Shown piece after piece: positions 7,449 through 13,949 of a DNA stretch of 14,485 bases. Under the pieces are notes generated by a model. The model did no database searches, was not told the origin of the DNA, and saw only the letters and a list, made by a program, of their open reading frames with translations. The number at the start of each line of letters is the position of its first letter. Position 1 is the stretch's first letter. A program made the translations under genes and the position numbers. The stretch comes from Nitrospirota bacterium. Lineage in GTDB: Bacteria; Nitrospirota; Nitrospiria; Nitrospirales; UBA8639. The stretch lies in contig CP070743.1 of NCBI GenBank assembly GCA_020348185.1, forward strand, positions 52,662-67,146. Reading direction: 5' to 3'.

Positions 7449-8759
7449 CTATTCAATTGGAGGAGGCTCTTCGCCTTCCTTCAACTGAGAAAGATAGTCA
7501 ACGATTTTATTAACCGCGCCTGCGCTTAATTTCTTACCGAAATCTTTGGGCATTTGATTGTCCGGAAAGTCCTTCACCACATAGGCACTGGGACTCAAGA
7601 TTGATTCCGTAATATATTCCCGGACAGACTTCGCTTTTCCTTTATAATTGCCATCTTTCAGGCGTTGCGGAGCATTGGAGCCCTCAGTGAGCACCGGACC
7701 GACTTTGCCGGTAGCCCCCTCAATCCCTGGAATAGTATGACAGGCTATGCAGGCGCCTTTTGTAAAGATCTCATTGACTGGTTCTTCACCAGTAGCCAAT
7801 ACCCCACCCGCCGCCGCACCGTCATCTTCAGCGGTTTCGGTAATGCGATCAGCTTCAGGGATAAATTTTTCATACGAAGCCACAATTTCCTCATATCCAG
7901 GGGCTTCCAGACCTTCCCTGACATACATCCAGGTATCGACAGCCGCTAATTCCCCCATCGACAAAGAGATCGGTGGCTTGTGAATTCTCGGCATAGGGCT
8001 TTCAGTATCGTTCGTACCCTTAACGCCAAATCCTGGAACCACATAGCAATTGGGACAAGCATGCGACTCAGCAATATATTCCTGTGCGTTCTCTGCGGTA
8101 CCTGAACCTTCAAAAGCCTCTTTTTGTACGCTTGGCCTGGAAGCTGGATCACCCTTATGGTAGTTGGGCTCATCTAACCTTTTCGTCGCCCTGCCGGGAA
8201 TATCGAATAGGTTCGGGGCCCGCTCACTCAGGAATCCTTTTTGGAATCCATGACACAATGGGCATTGGCCCTTTCCAATAGCTCCCTGGACTTTACTCTG
8301 ACCCAATCCACCAAAAATGATCTTTTCCCCTTCATCACCTAGCTGTTGGGGAGACATACTTTGAAAGTCAAGCTTGACGACGGGTGGAGGGAAACCTCCC
8401 TCAACTTGCGGTAGCCAGTTTCCATATCCTGACAATGCCGCAGCAACAAAAAACATGAACCCACCGATCTTCATCAGTGCACTGATGTTTGTAAAGTACA
8501 AACTCGCGATGAAGGTCGCAATGGTGATCATGACTAGTGACACCGGAAGGAGTCGACTTTCACCATAAAAATTGGTTTTGTAGTTCGCGATGGCCATTAA
8601 TGCCATAAATGCGACTAGCAACCCAATCATGAGTTTAAAGGATACCTGCTTTTTTTGTACGGGATCAGGAATTGTGGCCTGATAGTAAAAGAGCAGGCCA
8701 ATCAACAAGGCGAAAATTGGCCACCCAATGGAAATTGCTTCCCCAATAATTCCTACCAC
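7449..8759 (-). CDS. Diheme cytochrome c with four N-terminal membrane helices
   Basis: The protein has 436 residues. Four predicted helices lie at about 5-26, 43-59, 71-90 and 96-111, followed by two related cytochrome c domains. Domain 1 has C166-x2-C169-H170 and probable axial Met256; domain 2 has C337-x2-C340-H341 and Met403. Both share a frame of the type RL-x3-NY, then EYI-x-ES, then YVV, then MP, so the domains look like a tandem duplication. In domain 1 the loop before the Met ligand contains an extra C235-x2-C238 pair (CPNCYVV) where domain 2 has SPSAYVV. The linker (about 303-325) is acidic and alanine/glycine-rich. The start is GTG at 8759, with GGAGGG eight bases upstream. A terminator-like hairpin separates it from the oxidase gene. 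It is the most likely direct electron donor to the oxidase, by inference. Confidence 0.87.
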   Translation of the reverse strand: MVGIIGEAISIGWPIFALLIGLLFYYQATIPDPVQKKQVSFKLMIGLLVAFMALMAIANYKTNFYGESRLLPVSLVMITIATFIASLYFTNISALMKIGGFMFFVAAALSGYGNWLPQVEGGFPPPVVKLDFQSMSPQQLGDEGEKIIFGGLGQSKVQGAIGKGQCPLCHGFQKGFLSERAPNLFDIPGRATKRLDEPNYHKGDPASRPSVQKEAFEGSGTAENAQEYIAESHACPNCYVVPGFGVKGTNDTESPMPRIHKPPISLSMGELAAVDTWMYVREGLEAPGYEEIVASYEKFIPEADRITETAEDDGAAAGGVLATGEEPVNEIFTKGACIACHTIPGIEGATGKVGPVLTEGSNAPQRLKDGNYKGKAKSVREYITESILSPSAYVVKDFPDNQMPKDFGKKLSAGAVNKIVDYLSQLKEGEEPPPIE

Positions 8760-8774
8760 CTTAATGACCCTCCA

Positions 8775-8813
8775 TTAGAAGAAAACCGCCCCCTGGCTCT
8801 TAAGAGGGCGGTT
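8775..8813 (-). terminator. Hairpin with T-rich tail between oxidase and cytochrome genes (terminator or attenuator)
   Basis: On the minus strand AACCGCCC (8813-8806) pairs with GGGCGGTT (8791-8784), with two more pairs past one mismatch. The 3' side runs into TTTTCTTCT. The hairpin lies 30 bp beyond the oxidase stop and only about 25 bp before the next start codon, so it probably acts as a partial terminator or processing site within the operon. Confidence 0.8.
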
Positions 8814-8842
8814 AGGTTCTTCCATTCACGGTTCATTTCTAA

Positions 8843-10816
8843 TTAATGTCCAGTCGCTGGTTGAGGTGCAGGCGTTCCCGGAACGGGTTCCGCCGCCGGT
8901 ATAGGAGCTTTTTTCATACCCAGCGCCCCAAGCCAAAAGACGAACATGATGGTTATCCAGAAAAACAAGACATTAAACGAAATCACATTCGCGGCGAACC
9001 CAATCGTGTGCGTGTAAGCCCACGGTGAATTATCTCGCATGACTTCATTTACATGCCAGAATAACCGGACTGAAGATCTAATATAGCCCATCAACCCCAT
9101 CATCCAGGTGAAAGCGGTAGCCAACATGATGAGGGCATATTGGGATCGTGGTTGAATCTGGCCCCACCGAATGGGACCCAACTGTTTTGCCCCCTTTAAC
9201 ATCGCCAAATTCAATGGAGTCATGAGGAATAGACACGACAGAGTTCCTGCTACCTGAGGAACAGACAATCCGATCCTGACGTTTGCCGGGATAAAATATC
9301 CATAACAGGCCAGCCATACATTATTGAGCTGTGCTATCACAAAGAAACATCCCATAAATATATTGCCAAATTTGGCCCATTTTACCGCGGGGATTTTATT
9401 CCCACGCTGATACCATATAAAACTAAGAATTGTGGTCATAATGATCGCATTAATCCCACCATTCTTGGCAGACATCACACCATAGTTCCCCAACACCGGA
9501 TGTTGCTGACCACCCATGGCTTTCAATTCTGCTGGGGTCATCACAATGGTATGGGGCGTAATAAACACCAGCAATCCAACCACAAGGATAAACACTAAGT
9601 ATTTGATGTACCTTTGGAATCGCTCAGCTCCTGTCATCCTTCCAAGAGCTTGCCAGAGGTAATAATTTGTGGTGAGGAAGAGAATTCCAATCATCGTTGC
9701 CTGAATAATGAATAACCAAGCCAGCAACCCACCCATAAGGGTGATACCCATTTGCTGCCGGTAAGCATACACTTCCCGCATCAACCAGTACCCGGCAAAG
9801 GGGAGGGGAATGAGAAATGCGACCCCCAAACTCATCGCGATATATCCCATCCAGTCATAATGGGCACGTTCTTCATCGTTCTTGGCAGACAAGAAACGAT
9901 AGGCCGCATAGGCCGCCACCACACCGCCCCCAAAAGCCATGTTACCTAAAATTCGGTGAACGTTGAGTGGATTCCACAAAGCCGTGTGAACGACATGCCA
10001 AATATTACCCAGGTATCGACCCTGCTCATCGACCCCAGCTGGAGACATCATGAACCCAATCCAGGAATTGGCCAGGAACATTAACACGGTCCCAATCACG
10101 TTTAAAATTACGCACATGCTGAGATGGATCCATTTCATTAACCCTTCCTTCATCTTGTCCCAGCCATAATAGTAGATGTAAAGGGTTCCGCTCTCAGCCA
10201 CAAACAGCAATGCATATATGTGCATCACTGGGCGGAAAATACTGGACAGATAACCAAAAAAGGCTGGATACAAAGTCAGGAAGGTGAAGATCAGAATTCC
10301 ACCGAGAATGGCAGTCAAGGAATAGGCAGTCAAGCTGATCTTAATAAAATCATAGGCCAATTGATCATATTTCTTGGCCATCGCCCTATCTTTGGACACC
10401 ATGCCGGCGAATTCGATGCACATGCAAAAAATCGGCACCGCCAACACAAAGCTTCCGTAATAGAGATGCTGCTGATTCGCGACCCATAAAAGAACACGGC
10501 TCTCAAAGTTATATCTGGGATAATATGTTTCATTATCCTCAGTCTTTGGAGCCGGCATTCCAACAGCGGGACCTTCAATCTTGTAATATACATCCCGCCC
10601 CATTTCCACTTTTTCTTCCTCACCCTCGCCTTTTGCAGCTTCCTGTTCGGCAGCCACATCCGGAGGCGGGCCTCCTGCAGCAGGAGCTCCTCCCCCCGCC
10701 AAAGCTGGAAGGGCCAGAAAAATTGGGAGAAGGAGAAGACCGCACATAGCGAACAAGGCCGCCATCGCGGTGAATTTCTTGTGCCTCCGGGTCAGTCGAG
10801 TTAACAGGTGACCCAT
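8843..10816 (-). CDS. Cytochrome bd-like oxidase, CydA-related large subunit
   Basis: A predicted terminal oxidase subunit of 657 residues with about 13 membrane helices after a signal-like N-terminus (ends LPALA near 40) and an acidic linker; classical CydA is about 450-520 residues with 9 helices. CydA features seen: His117 (NQQHLYYGS, like the heme b595 ligand His19), FVAESGTLYIYYYGWDKM (205-222) matching the Glu107-to-GWD block, ANSWI (249-253), and His287 (NVHRILG, like His186). The partner Glu99 is not conserved; Ile200, with His199 beside it, falls there. The long periplasmic Q-loop and GRQPW are absent, with AYRQQMG (351-357) in a similar place. Extra histidines lie at 274 and 277. 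No CydB homologue follows. Nitrospira genomes are known for bd-like oxidases of this kind. The ATG has a strong AGGAGGT. Cytochrome c rather than quinol is the probable donor, by inference. Confidence 0.85.
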   Translation of the reverse strand: MGHLLTRLTRRHKKFTAMAALFAMCGLLLLPIFLALPALAGGGAPAAGGPPPDVAAEQEAAKGEGEEEKVEMGRDVYYKIEGPAVGMPAPKTEDNETYYPRYNFESRVLLWVANQQHLYYGSFVLAVPIFCMCIEFAGMVSKDRAMAKKYDQLAYDFIKISLTAYSLTAILGGILIFTFLTLYPAFFGYLSSIFRPVMHIYALLFVAESGTLYIYYYGWDKMKEGLMKWIHLSMCVILNVIGTVLMFLANSWIGFMMSPAGVDEQGRYLGNIWHVVHTALWNPLNVHRILGNMAFGGGVVAAYAAYRFLSAKNDEERAHYDWMGYIAMSLGVAFLIPLPFAGYWLMREVYAYRQQMGITLMGGLLAWLFIIQATMIGILFLTTNYYLWQALGRMTGAERFQRYIKYLVFILVVGLLVFITPHTIVMTPAELKAMGGQQHPVLGNYGVMSAKNGGINAIIMTTILSFIWYQRGNKIPAVKWAKFGNIFMGCFFVIAQLNNVWLACYGYFIPANVRIGLSVPQVAGTLSCLFLMTPLNLAMLKGAKQLGPIRWGQIQPRSQYALIMLATAFTWMMGLMGYIRSSVRLFWHVNEVMRDNSPWAYTHTIGFAANVISFNVLFFWITIMFVFWLGALGMKKAPIPAAEPVPGTPAPQPATGH

Positions 10817-10907
10817 GACCTACCTCCTTTTGAAATTGACCAAGACCGTTAAAAGCTTATTTGTAATCTCTGTTACCAATTGACACTCTCCAGGTTTGCG
10901 AGCGGCT

Positions 10908-11021
10908 TCATCTGAACATATAGAAATAGTCTAAGCCCTGAGCATCCATGAGAAACCAGTCCAAAGCCTGGAAATAAATAAAACAAATCAACAAGGAGAC
11001 AATCACATACACAAATTGCAT
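10908..11021 (-). CDS. 37-residue single-helix membrane protein upstream of the oxidase
   Basis: A short ORF of 37 codons plus stop, too small for normal gene calls. It begins MQFVYVIVSLLICFIYF, a hydrophobic helix at about 3-24, and ends with an aromatic tail GLDYFYMFR. A near-perfect Shine-Dalgarno AGGAGGG lies five bases before the ATG, as strong as that of the oxidase gene 91 bp further on. Size, topology and place recall the small bd oxidase subunits CydX (37 residues in E. coli) and CydS, but no sequence similarity to them is evident. It is likely an accessory subunit stabilising the heme-bearing subunit. The main doubt is that short hydrophobic frames can occur by chance; the ribosome site argues against that. 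Confidence 0.72.
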   Translation of the reverse strand: MQFVYVIVSLLICFIYFQALDWFLMDAQGLDYFYMFR

Positions 11022-11081
11022 TTCGGCCCTCCTTTAGAAAACTTTTACCCCTGGTAATAGGGTTTAGGAGAAATCAGCGAA

Positions 11082-11195
11082 CTAGCAGGGGCACTGAATT
11101 CCAGCAAACCAATAAAAGAACCAAAAGCTCACGGCACAGGTTAAATAGAAAATTGCCTTACCGAGCTTAGTTTCAACCGAATCACTTGCGGCCAT
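11082..11195 (-). CDS. 37-residue single-helix membrane protein ending in Cys-Pro-Cys, first gene of the oxidase cluster
   Basis: A short ORF of 37 codons plus stop that opens the cluster about 25 bases after the predicted transcription start. A polar N-terminus (MAASDSVETKLGK) precedes one aromatic-rich helix (about 14-33, AIFYLTCAVSFWFFYWF), and the protein ends GIQCPC. Basic residues before the helix put the N-terminus in the cytoplasm and the CPC tail in the periplasm. An AGAGGTGG-type ribosome site precedes the ATG. It is followed 60 bp later by the second 37-residue gene and then the oxidase. Probably a small oxidase subunit or an assembly factor; the CPC tail might hold a metal or form a disulfide, which is inference. 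No family recognised. Confidence 0.7.
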   Translation of the reverse strand: MAASDSVETKLGKAIFYLTCAVSFWFFYWFAGIQCPC

Positions 11196-11226
11196 TTTTC
11201 CACCTCTAGCTAAATAATTCTACCTA

Positions 11227-11254
11227 ATTATATTTTCCTTGACACTTTTGGCAA
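11227..11254 (-). promoter_or_regulatory. Predicted sigma70-type promoter for the oxidase cluster
   Basis: On the minus strand, TTGCCA (-35, 11254-11249) is separated by 16 bp from a perfect TATAAT (-10, 11232-11227). This predicts a start near 11220 and a leader of about 25 bases before the first small gene. It is the best promoter match found in the window. Confidence 0.72.
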
Positions 11255-11266
11255 GCCCATGCTATT
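11239..11266 (+). promoter_or_regulatory. Possible divergent plus-strand promoter
   Basis: A perfect TTGACA (11239-11244) is followed after 16 bp by GCTATT (11261-11266), a weak -10. It overlaps the minus-strand promoter, so the two would compete for polymerase. It is supported mainly by the -35 match and by the small ORF downstream. Confidence 0.35.
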
Positions 11267-11302
11267 GAACTGTCATTATTTTCTTCCAACAAGGTAGGTT
11301 TC

Positions 11303-11407
11303 ATGCGCACCAACGCAAAAGTGTTCGACATTATAGTTTTGGCTGGGATGGTTGTCAATATCCTTCTCGCCGTCTTCCTCATCCTCTATTACTTTGATTT
11401 TCTTTGA
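11303..11407 (+). CDS. 34-residue single-helix membrane peptide, divergent from the oxidase cluster
   Basis: The only plus-strand candidate gene in the window. It encodes 34 residues: a short basic N-terminus (MRTNAKVFD) followed by one long hydrophobic helix (about 9-31) ending YYFDFL. An AAGGTAGG ribosome site lies four bases before the ATG, and a TTGACA element lies about 60 bp upstream. Its last 19 bases overlap the 3' end of the convergent FGE-like gene. It resembles the two 37-residue proteins on the other side of the promoter in size and topology, but not in sequence. It could be another small respiratory subunit or a chance frame. No family recognised. Confidence 0.45.
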   Translation: MRTNAKVFDIIVLAGMVVNILLAVFLILYYFDFL

Positions 11408-12324
11408 ATATCGGTCCCCTTAGAATTGGCGACAACAGCTTCGTCATGACTTTCCCCTGAAGATTTCGCACACCGAAACCCAATTGTTTCATCCCGGAAA
11501 TCCGGAACCATAAACATTCTATTCGTTATCCTCAAATCGATACCCCTGCTTGTGTACCCTCCCCCTCTCAAGGTTTTATACGTCTTGGAAGCCCCATCTT
11601 GTTGAGTCCCAACCTTCGAAGGGCGATAAAGATTTTCAACATACCAGTTGTCAGCCCATTCCATCAGATTTCCGGCCCCATCATACACACCAAACATGCT
11701 ACGGTCTAAAGGAAAAGATCCGACTGGGGCCGTATATTCATATCCATCGCCCGCCTCACCAAAATTTGCAGGATGCCCCTCCAGCTTCTCTCCCCAGGGC
11801 CACGTTCTCCCATCTTCGCCCCGAACGGCTTTTTCCCACTCGGCTTCCGTCGGCAATCGCTTTCCCCTCCATTGACAATAGGCAAAGGCATCATGCCATG
11901 ACACATAGGTCACCGGTTGATTGGGCCCTCTTAAATGGAGCATTTTTCGCGCGTAACGGGAGGGAAGTCCGGGCTTTCTGTGTCCTGTCGCCTCCACAAA
12001 TTCCAAATAATGATGATTGGTCACTTCATATTTATCAATCCAAAAGCCCTCGACATGCATCACCCCCTGGGGCCTTTCGTTATATCCACCATCATTGGTT
12101 CCTCTTACAAACTCCCCTGCCGGGATGAACACCATTTCTTCCTTCACAATCTCTTCGCGTGCGCTTCCCGATTTCGTAATATCCCTTTGGGACTCGAGGG
12201 AAACGCCCTTTTCTTCTTCTGGTGCAGAAGGAGGGGGGTCCGTTCCCCTTAAAATTCCCATAACGGGCAGGCCCGCCATGAACAGTACCGCAATGAGAAA
12301 AATAACTTTGAATCGAGTGTCCAT
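11389..12324 (-). CDS. Membrane-anchored or exported FGE/SUMF1-fold protein without catalytic cysteines
   Basis: The protein has 311 residues. An N-terminal hydrophobic segment (about 7-24) serves as signal or anchor. A formylglycine-generating-enzyme (FGE-sulfatase) domain fills about 63-288: MVFIPAGEFVRGT, FWIDKYEVTNHHYLEF, VTYVSWHDAFAYCQW, GKRLPTEAEWEKAVRGE, YDGAGNLMEW, GFRCAK. In true FGE the segment after RGGS carries the two copper-binding catalytic cysteines; here it reads RGGGYTSRGIDLRITNR (253-269) with none, so formylglycine formation is not expected. Many such domains act instead as binding or structural modules. It is related to the protein at 12540-13454. AGGA lies only about two bases before the ATG, an unusually short gap. 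Proximity to the oxidase cluster hints at an accessory or assembly role, unproven. Confidence 0.85.
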   Translation of the reverse strand: MDTRFKVIFLIAVLFMAGLPVMGILRGTDPPPSAPEEEKGVSLESQRDITKSGSAREEIVKEEMVFIPAGEFVRGTNDGGYNERPQGVMHVEGFWIDKYEVTNHHYLEFVEATGHRKPGLPSRYARKMLHLRGPNQPVTYVSWHDAFAYCQWRGKRLPTEAEWEKAVRGEDGRTWPWGEKLEGHPANFGEAGDGYEYTAPVGSFPLDRSMFGVYDGAGNLMEWADNWYVENLYRPSKVGTQQDGASKTYKTLRGGGYTSRGIDLRITNRMFMVPDFRDETIGFRCAKSSGESHDEAVVANSKGTDIQRKSK

Positions 12325-12539
12325 TTCCTAGAATAAAGAAGCTTTAGGTTTTTAGAATCGCGCATCCGTATGGTCAAAGAGTCGAAATGTCGAATAGTCT
12401 AAAAGGGCGAGGACCTTCAGGAAATTGAAAATTCTCTATCTTAAGGCTACCTTACCCTCTGCAACTCTATGACTCTGTGAGTCTGTGATTATTTGACCCT
12501 TTCGACTTTTTGACCCCTTCGACTCTTTGACTCTAGAAA
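12325..12539. repeat. Intergenic inverted array of GACTCTTT/GACCCTTT-type repeats
   Basis: This gap between the two FGE-like genes has no coding signal. The outermost words form a perfect 14-bp inverted repeat, GTCAAAGAGTCGAA (12373-12386) and TTCGACTCTTTGAC (12518-12531). Inside are more degenerate copies: GTCGAATAGTCTAAAAGGG on the left; ATGACTCTGTGAGTC, TTTGACCCTTTCGAC and TTTTTGACCCC on the right. The right arm ends a few bases from the stop of the 304-residue protein. The words and the inverted layout match the array at about 86-265. Confidence 0.65.
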
Positions 12540-13454
12540 TCAAGACTGGCTGTTAACCTTTTCCTCGTCCTTTGCACATCGAAAACCGACGGTGGCATCG
12601 GTTCGCCACATCTTGGCAGAAAACCGTTTGGTTAAACGAGCTCCAATTCGAGATTCGCGCCATGAGCCGCCCCGAATGACTTTATAGACATCCTCCTCTT
12701 CGGGCCCGGGAGGATCACGAAAGGGGGTGACCTGATAATAGTCAGCGGAATAGTTATCCAGCACCCATTCGGCCACATTTCCCGTCGCATCATAAAGGCC
12801 GTATGGACTTCGACCGTTTTCGAAGGAGCCAACGGGAGCCAAATATTGAAACCCGTCATCCTCGCCATCAACGTTAGCGTAATTCTGGTCGAACTTATCC
12901 CCCCATGGATACTGCCGTTTCCCTTCTCCCCGACCGGCCTTTTCCCACTCGGCTTCAGTTGGCAACCTCTTTCCTGCCCAACGACAATAGGCAACGGCAT
13001 CATTCCACGTCACCCCCACAACAGGGTAATCAGGATTTTTCAGCTTGGTAATCTCATCTTCAAAAACAGGGACCCGAGGCTTTTCTCGTTTAGTCATTCG
13101 CTCAAATCGTTCATATTCAGCCTGCGTCACTTCCTTCAAATCAATAAAAAAGGTTTTCAAATATACCGGGTGGGCCGGACCTTCATCGGGATCGCTGTTG
13201 TTCTTACCCATGGTAAACGGTCCCTCGGGAATTTCCACCATCTCCCGGCCTTCATCACCTACAATGGTCCGGTACATAGAAAAGTCTTGAAGGGGCATTG
13301 GCTGAAGAACTCTTGCCTTGGCCGGCTGGCCCGCCGAGAAGGCTTCCAATTCCTTCTTCCCCTTATAGGTCTCATAGAGCAACATCACAATCATCATGAT
13401 AAACGAGCCAAAGACAAAAATGATGGCTCCGATCAGGACTTTATTACTTTCCAT
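12540..13454 (-). CDS. Membrane-anchored FGE/SUMF1-fold protein without catalytic cysteines
   Basis: The protein has 304 residues. An N-terminal helix (about 7-27) is followed by a charged linker and an FGE-sulfatase domain at about 72-293: MVEIPEGPFTMGKNNSDPDE, FFIDLKEVTQAEYERF, VVGVTWNDAVAYCRWAGKR, LPTEAEWEKAGRGE, YPWGDKFDQNYANVDG, YDATGNVAEWV, VIRGGSWRES, GFRCAKDE. The catalytic cysteine pair expected after RGGSW is replaced (RESRIGARLTKR, 266-277), so it is unlikely to oxidise cysteine. The helix is uncleaved-looking, placing the domain on the periplasmic side. It is paralogous to the 311-residue protein downstream and separated from it by the repeat array. The ribosome site is weak. A role as an extracytoplasmic scaffold for respiratory complexes is a guess from position. 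Confidence 0.86.
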   Translation of the reverse strand: MESNKVLIGAIIFVFGSFIMMIVMLLYETYKGKKELEAFSAGQPAKARVLQPMPLQDFSMYRTIVGDEGREMVEIPEGPFTMGKNNSDPDEGPAHPVYLKTFFIDLKEVTQAEYERFERMTKREKPRVPVFEDEITKLKNPDYPVVGVTWNDAVAYCRWAGKRLPTEAEWEKAGRGEGKRQYPWGDKFDQNYANVDGEDDGFQYLAPVGSFENGRSPYGLYDATGNVAEWVLDNYSADYYQVTPFRDPPGPEEEDVYKVIRGGSWRESRIGARLTKRFSAKMWRTDATVGFRCAKDEEKVNSQS

Positions 13455-13521
13455 AGTACTATAGTATCCTAAAAACTAGTCTAATTCAGTCTGAACAAAA
13501 ATATCTGTTCTCCGGAAATTC

Positions 13522-13911
13522 CTATGGTTTACTTCCCGGTGACTGCTCAAGATTAATATTGGGATTGGTGACCTGCGATCGACGCTGGGTCACCAAATCG
13601 ATAATCATAGAAATCCAAACCCCTAAGAAACCACCCATGGCGGCTCCTGACGCAGCACCAACGGTCACCGCGTCCATACCTCCCAGACTCCAGCCCAGCA
13701 CCCCACCCAAGATCGCTCCAATAAAAATGCTTAAAAAAAACCTCCGCCCTCCGAACATTCCGACACCCGCCCCTAGCAATATTCCGAGGCCTACCGCGAC
13801 AGGGAAGAATCCGCCTCCCATCAGAAACCCAATTAAGGTGCCCACTGTTCCCATAACTACGGCACCAAGCGTGACATCGAAAATTCGAGAGGCGTTCATG
13901 ACGATATCCAT
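13522..13911 (-). CDS. Glycine-rich four-helix membrane protein of unknown function
   Basis: The protein has 129 residues. Glycine-rich hydrophobic stretches at about 12-31, 35-53, 58-77 and 82-106 give four probable membrane helices with glycine-zipper-like spacing (GFLMGGGFF, GLGILLGAGVGMFGG, GAILGGVLGWSLGG, GAASGAAMGGFLG). A short polar tail follows the last helix (VTQRRSQVTNPNINLEQSP). No catalytic motif and no named family are recognised; glycine-zipper membrane proteins are a loose comparison. The chosen ATG has AGGA only two bases away; Met5 is an alternative start. It lies 38 bp after the DUF3047 gene and 67 bp before the FGE-like gene, all in the same direction, so the three may form one operon. 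Confidence 0.75.
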   Translation of the reverse strand: MDIVMNASRIFDVTLGAVVMGTVGTLIGFLMGGGFFPVAVGLGILLGAGVGMFGGRRFFLSIFIGAILGGVLGWSLGGMDAVTVGAASGAAMGGFLGVWISMIIDLVTQRRSQVTNPNINLEQSPGSKP

Positions 13912-13949
13912 ATTCCTGAATAAGAAAGGGCCGTCATCTGTGCGGATGC

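Noticed and set aside
8044..8061. CPNCY in the diheme protein read as a degenerate third heme site (His replaced by Tyr)
   Set aside because: The surrounding residues align with the pre-methionine loop of domain 2 (EYI-x-ES, YVV, MP), so it belongs to domain 1 rather than being a separate heme domain.
11248..11264. Sigma54-like promoter (TGGCA ... GC) on the plus strand
   Set aside because: The GG to GC spacing is 9 bases instead of the required 10, and the -12 TTGC is not complete.
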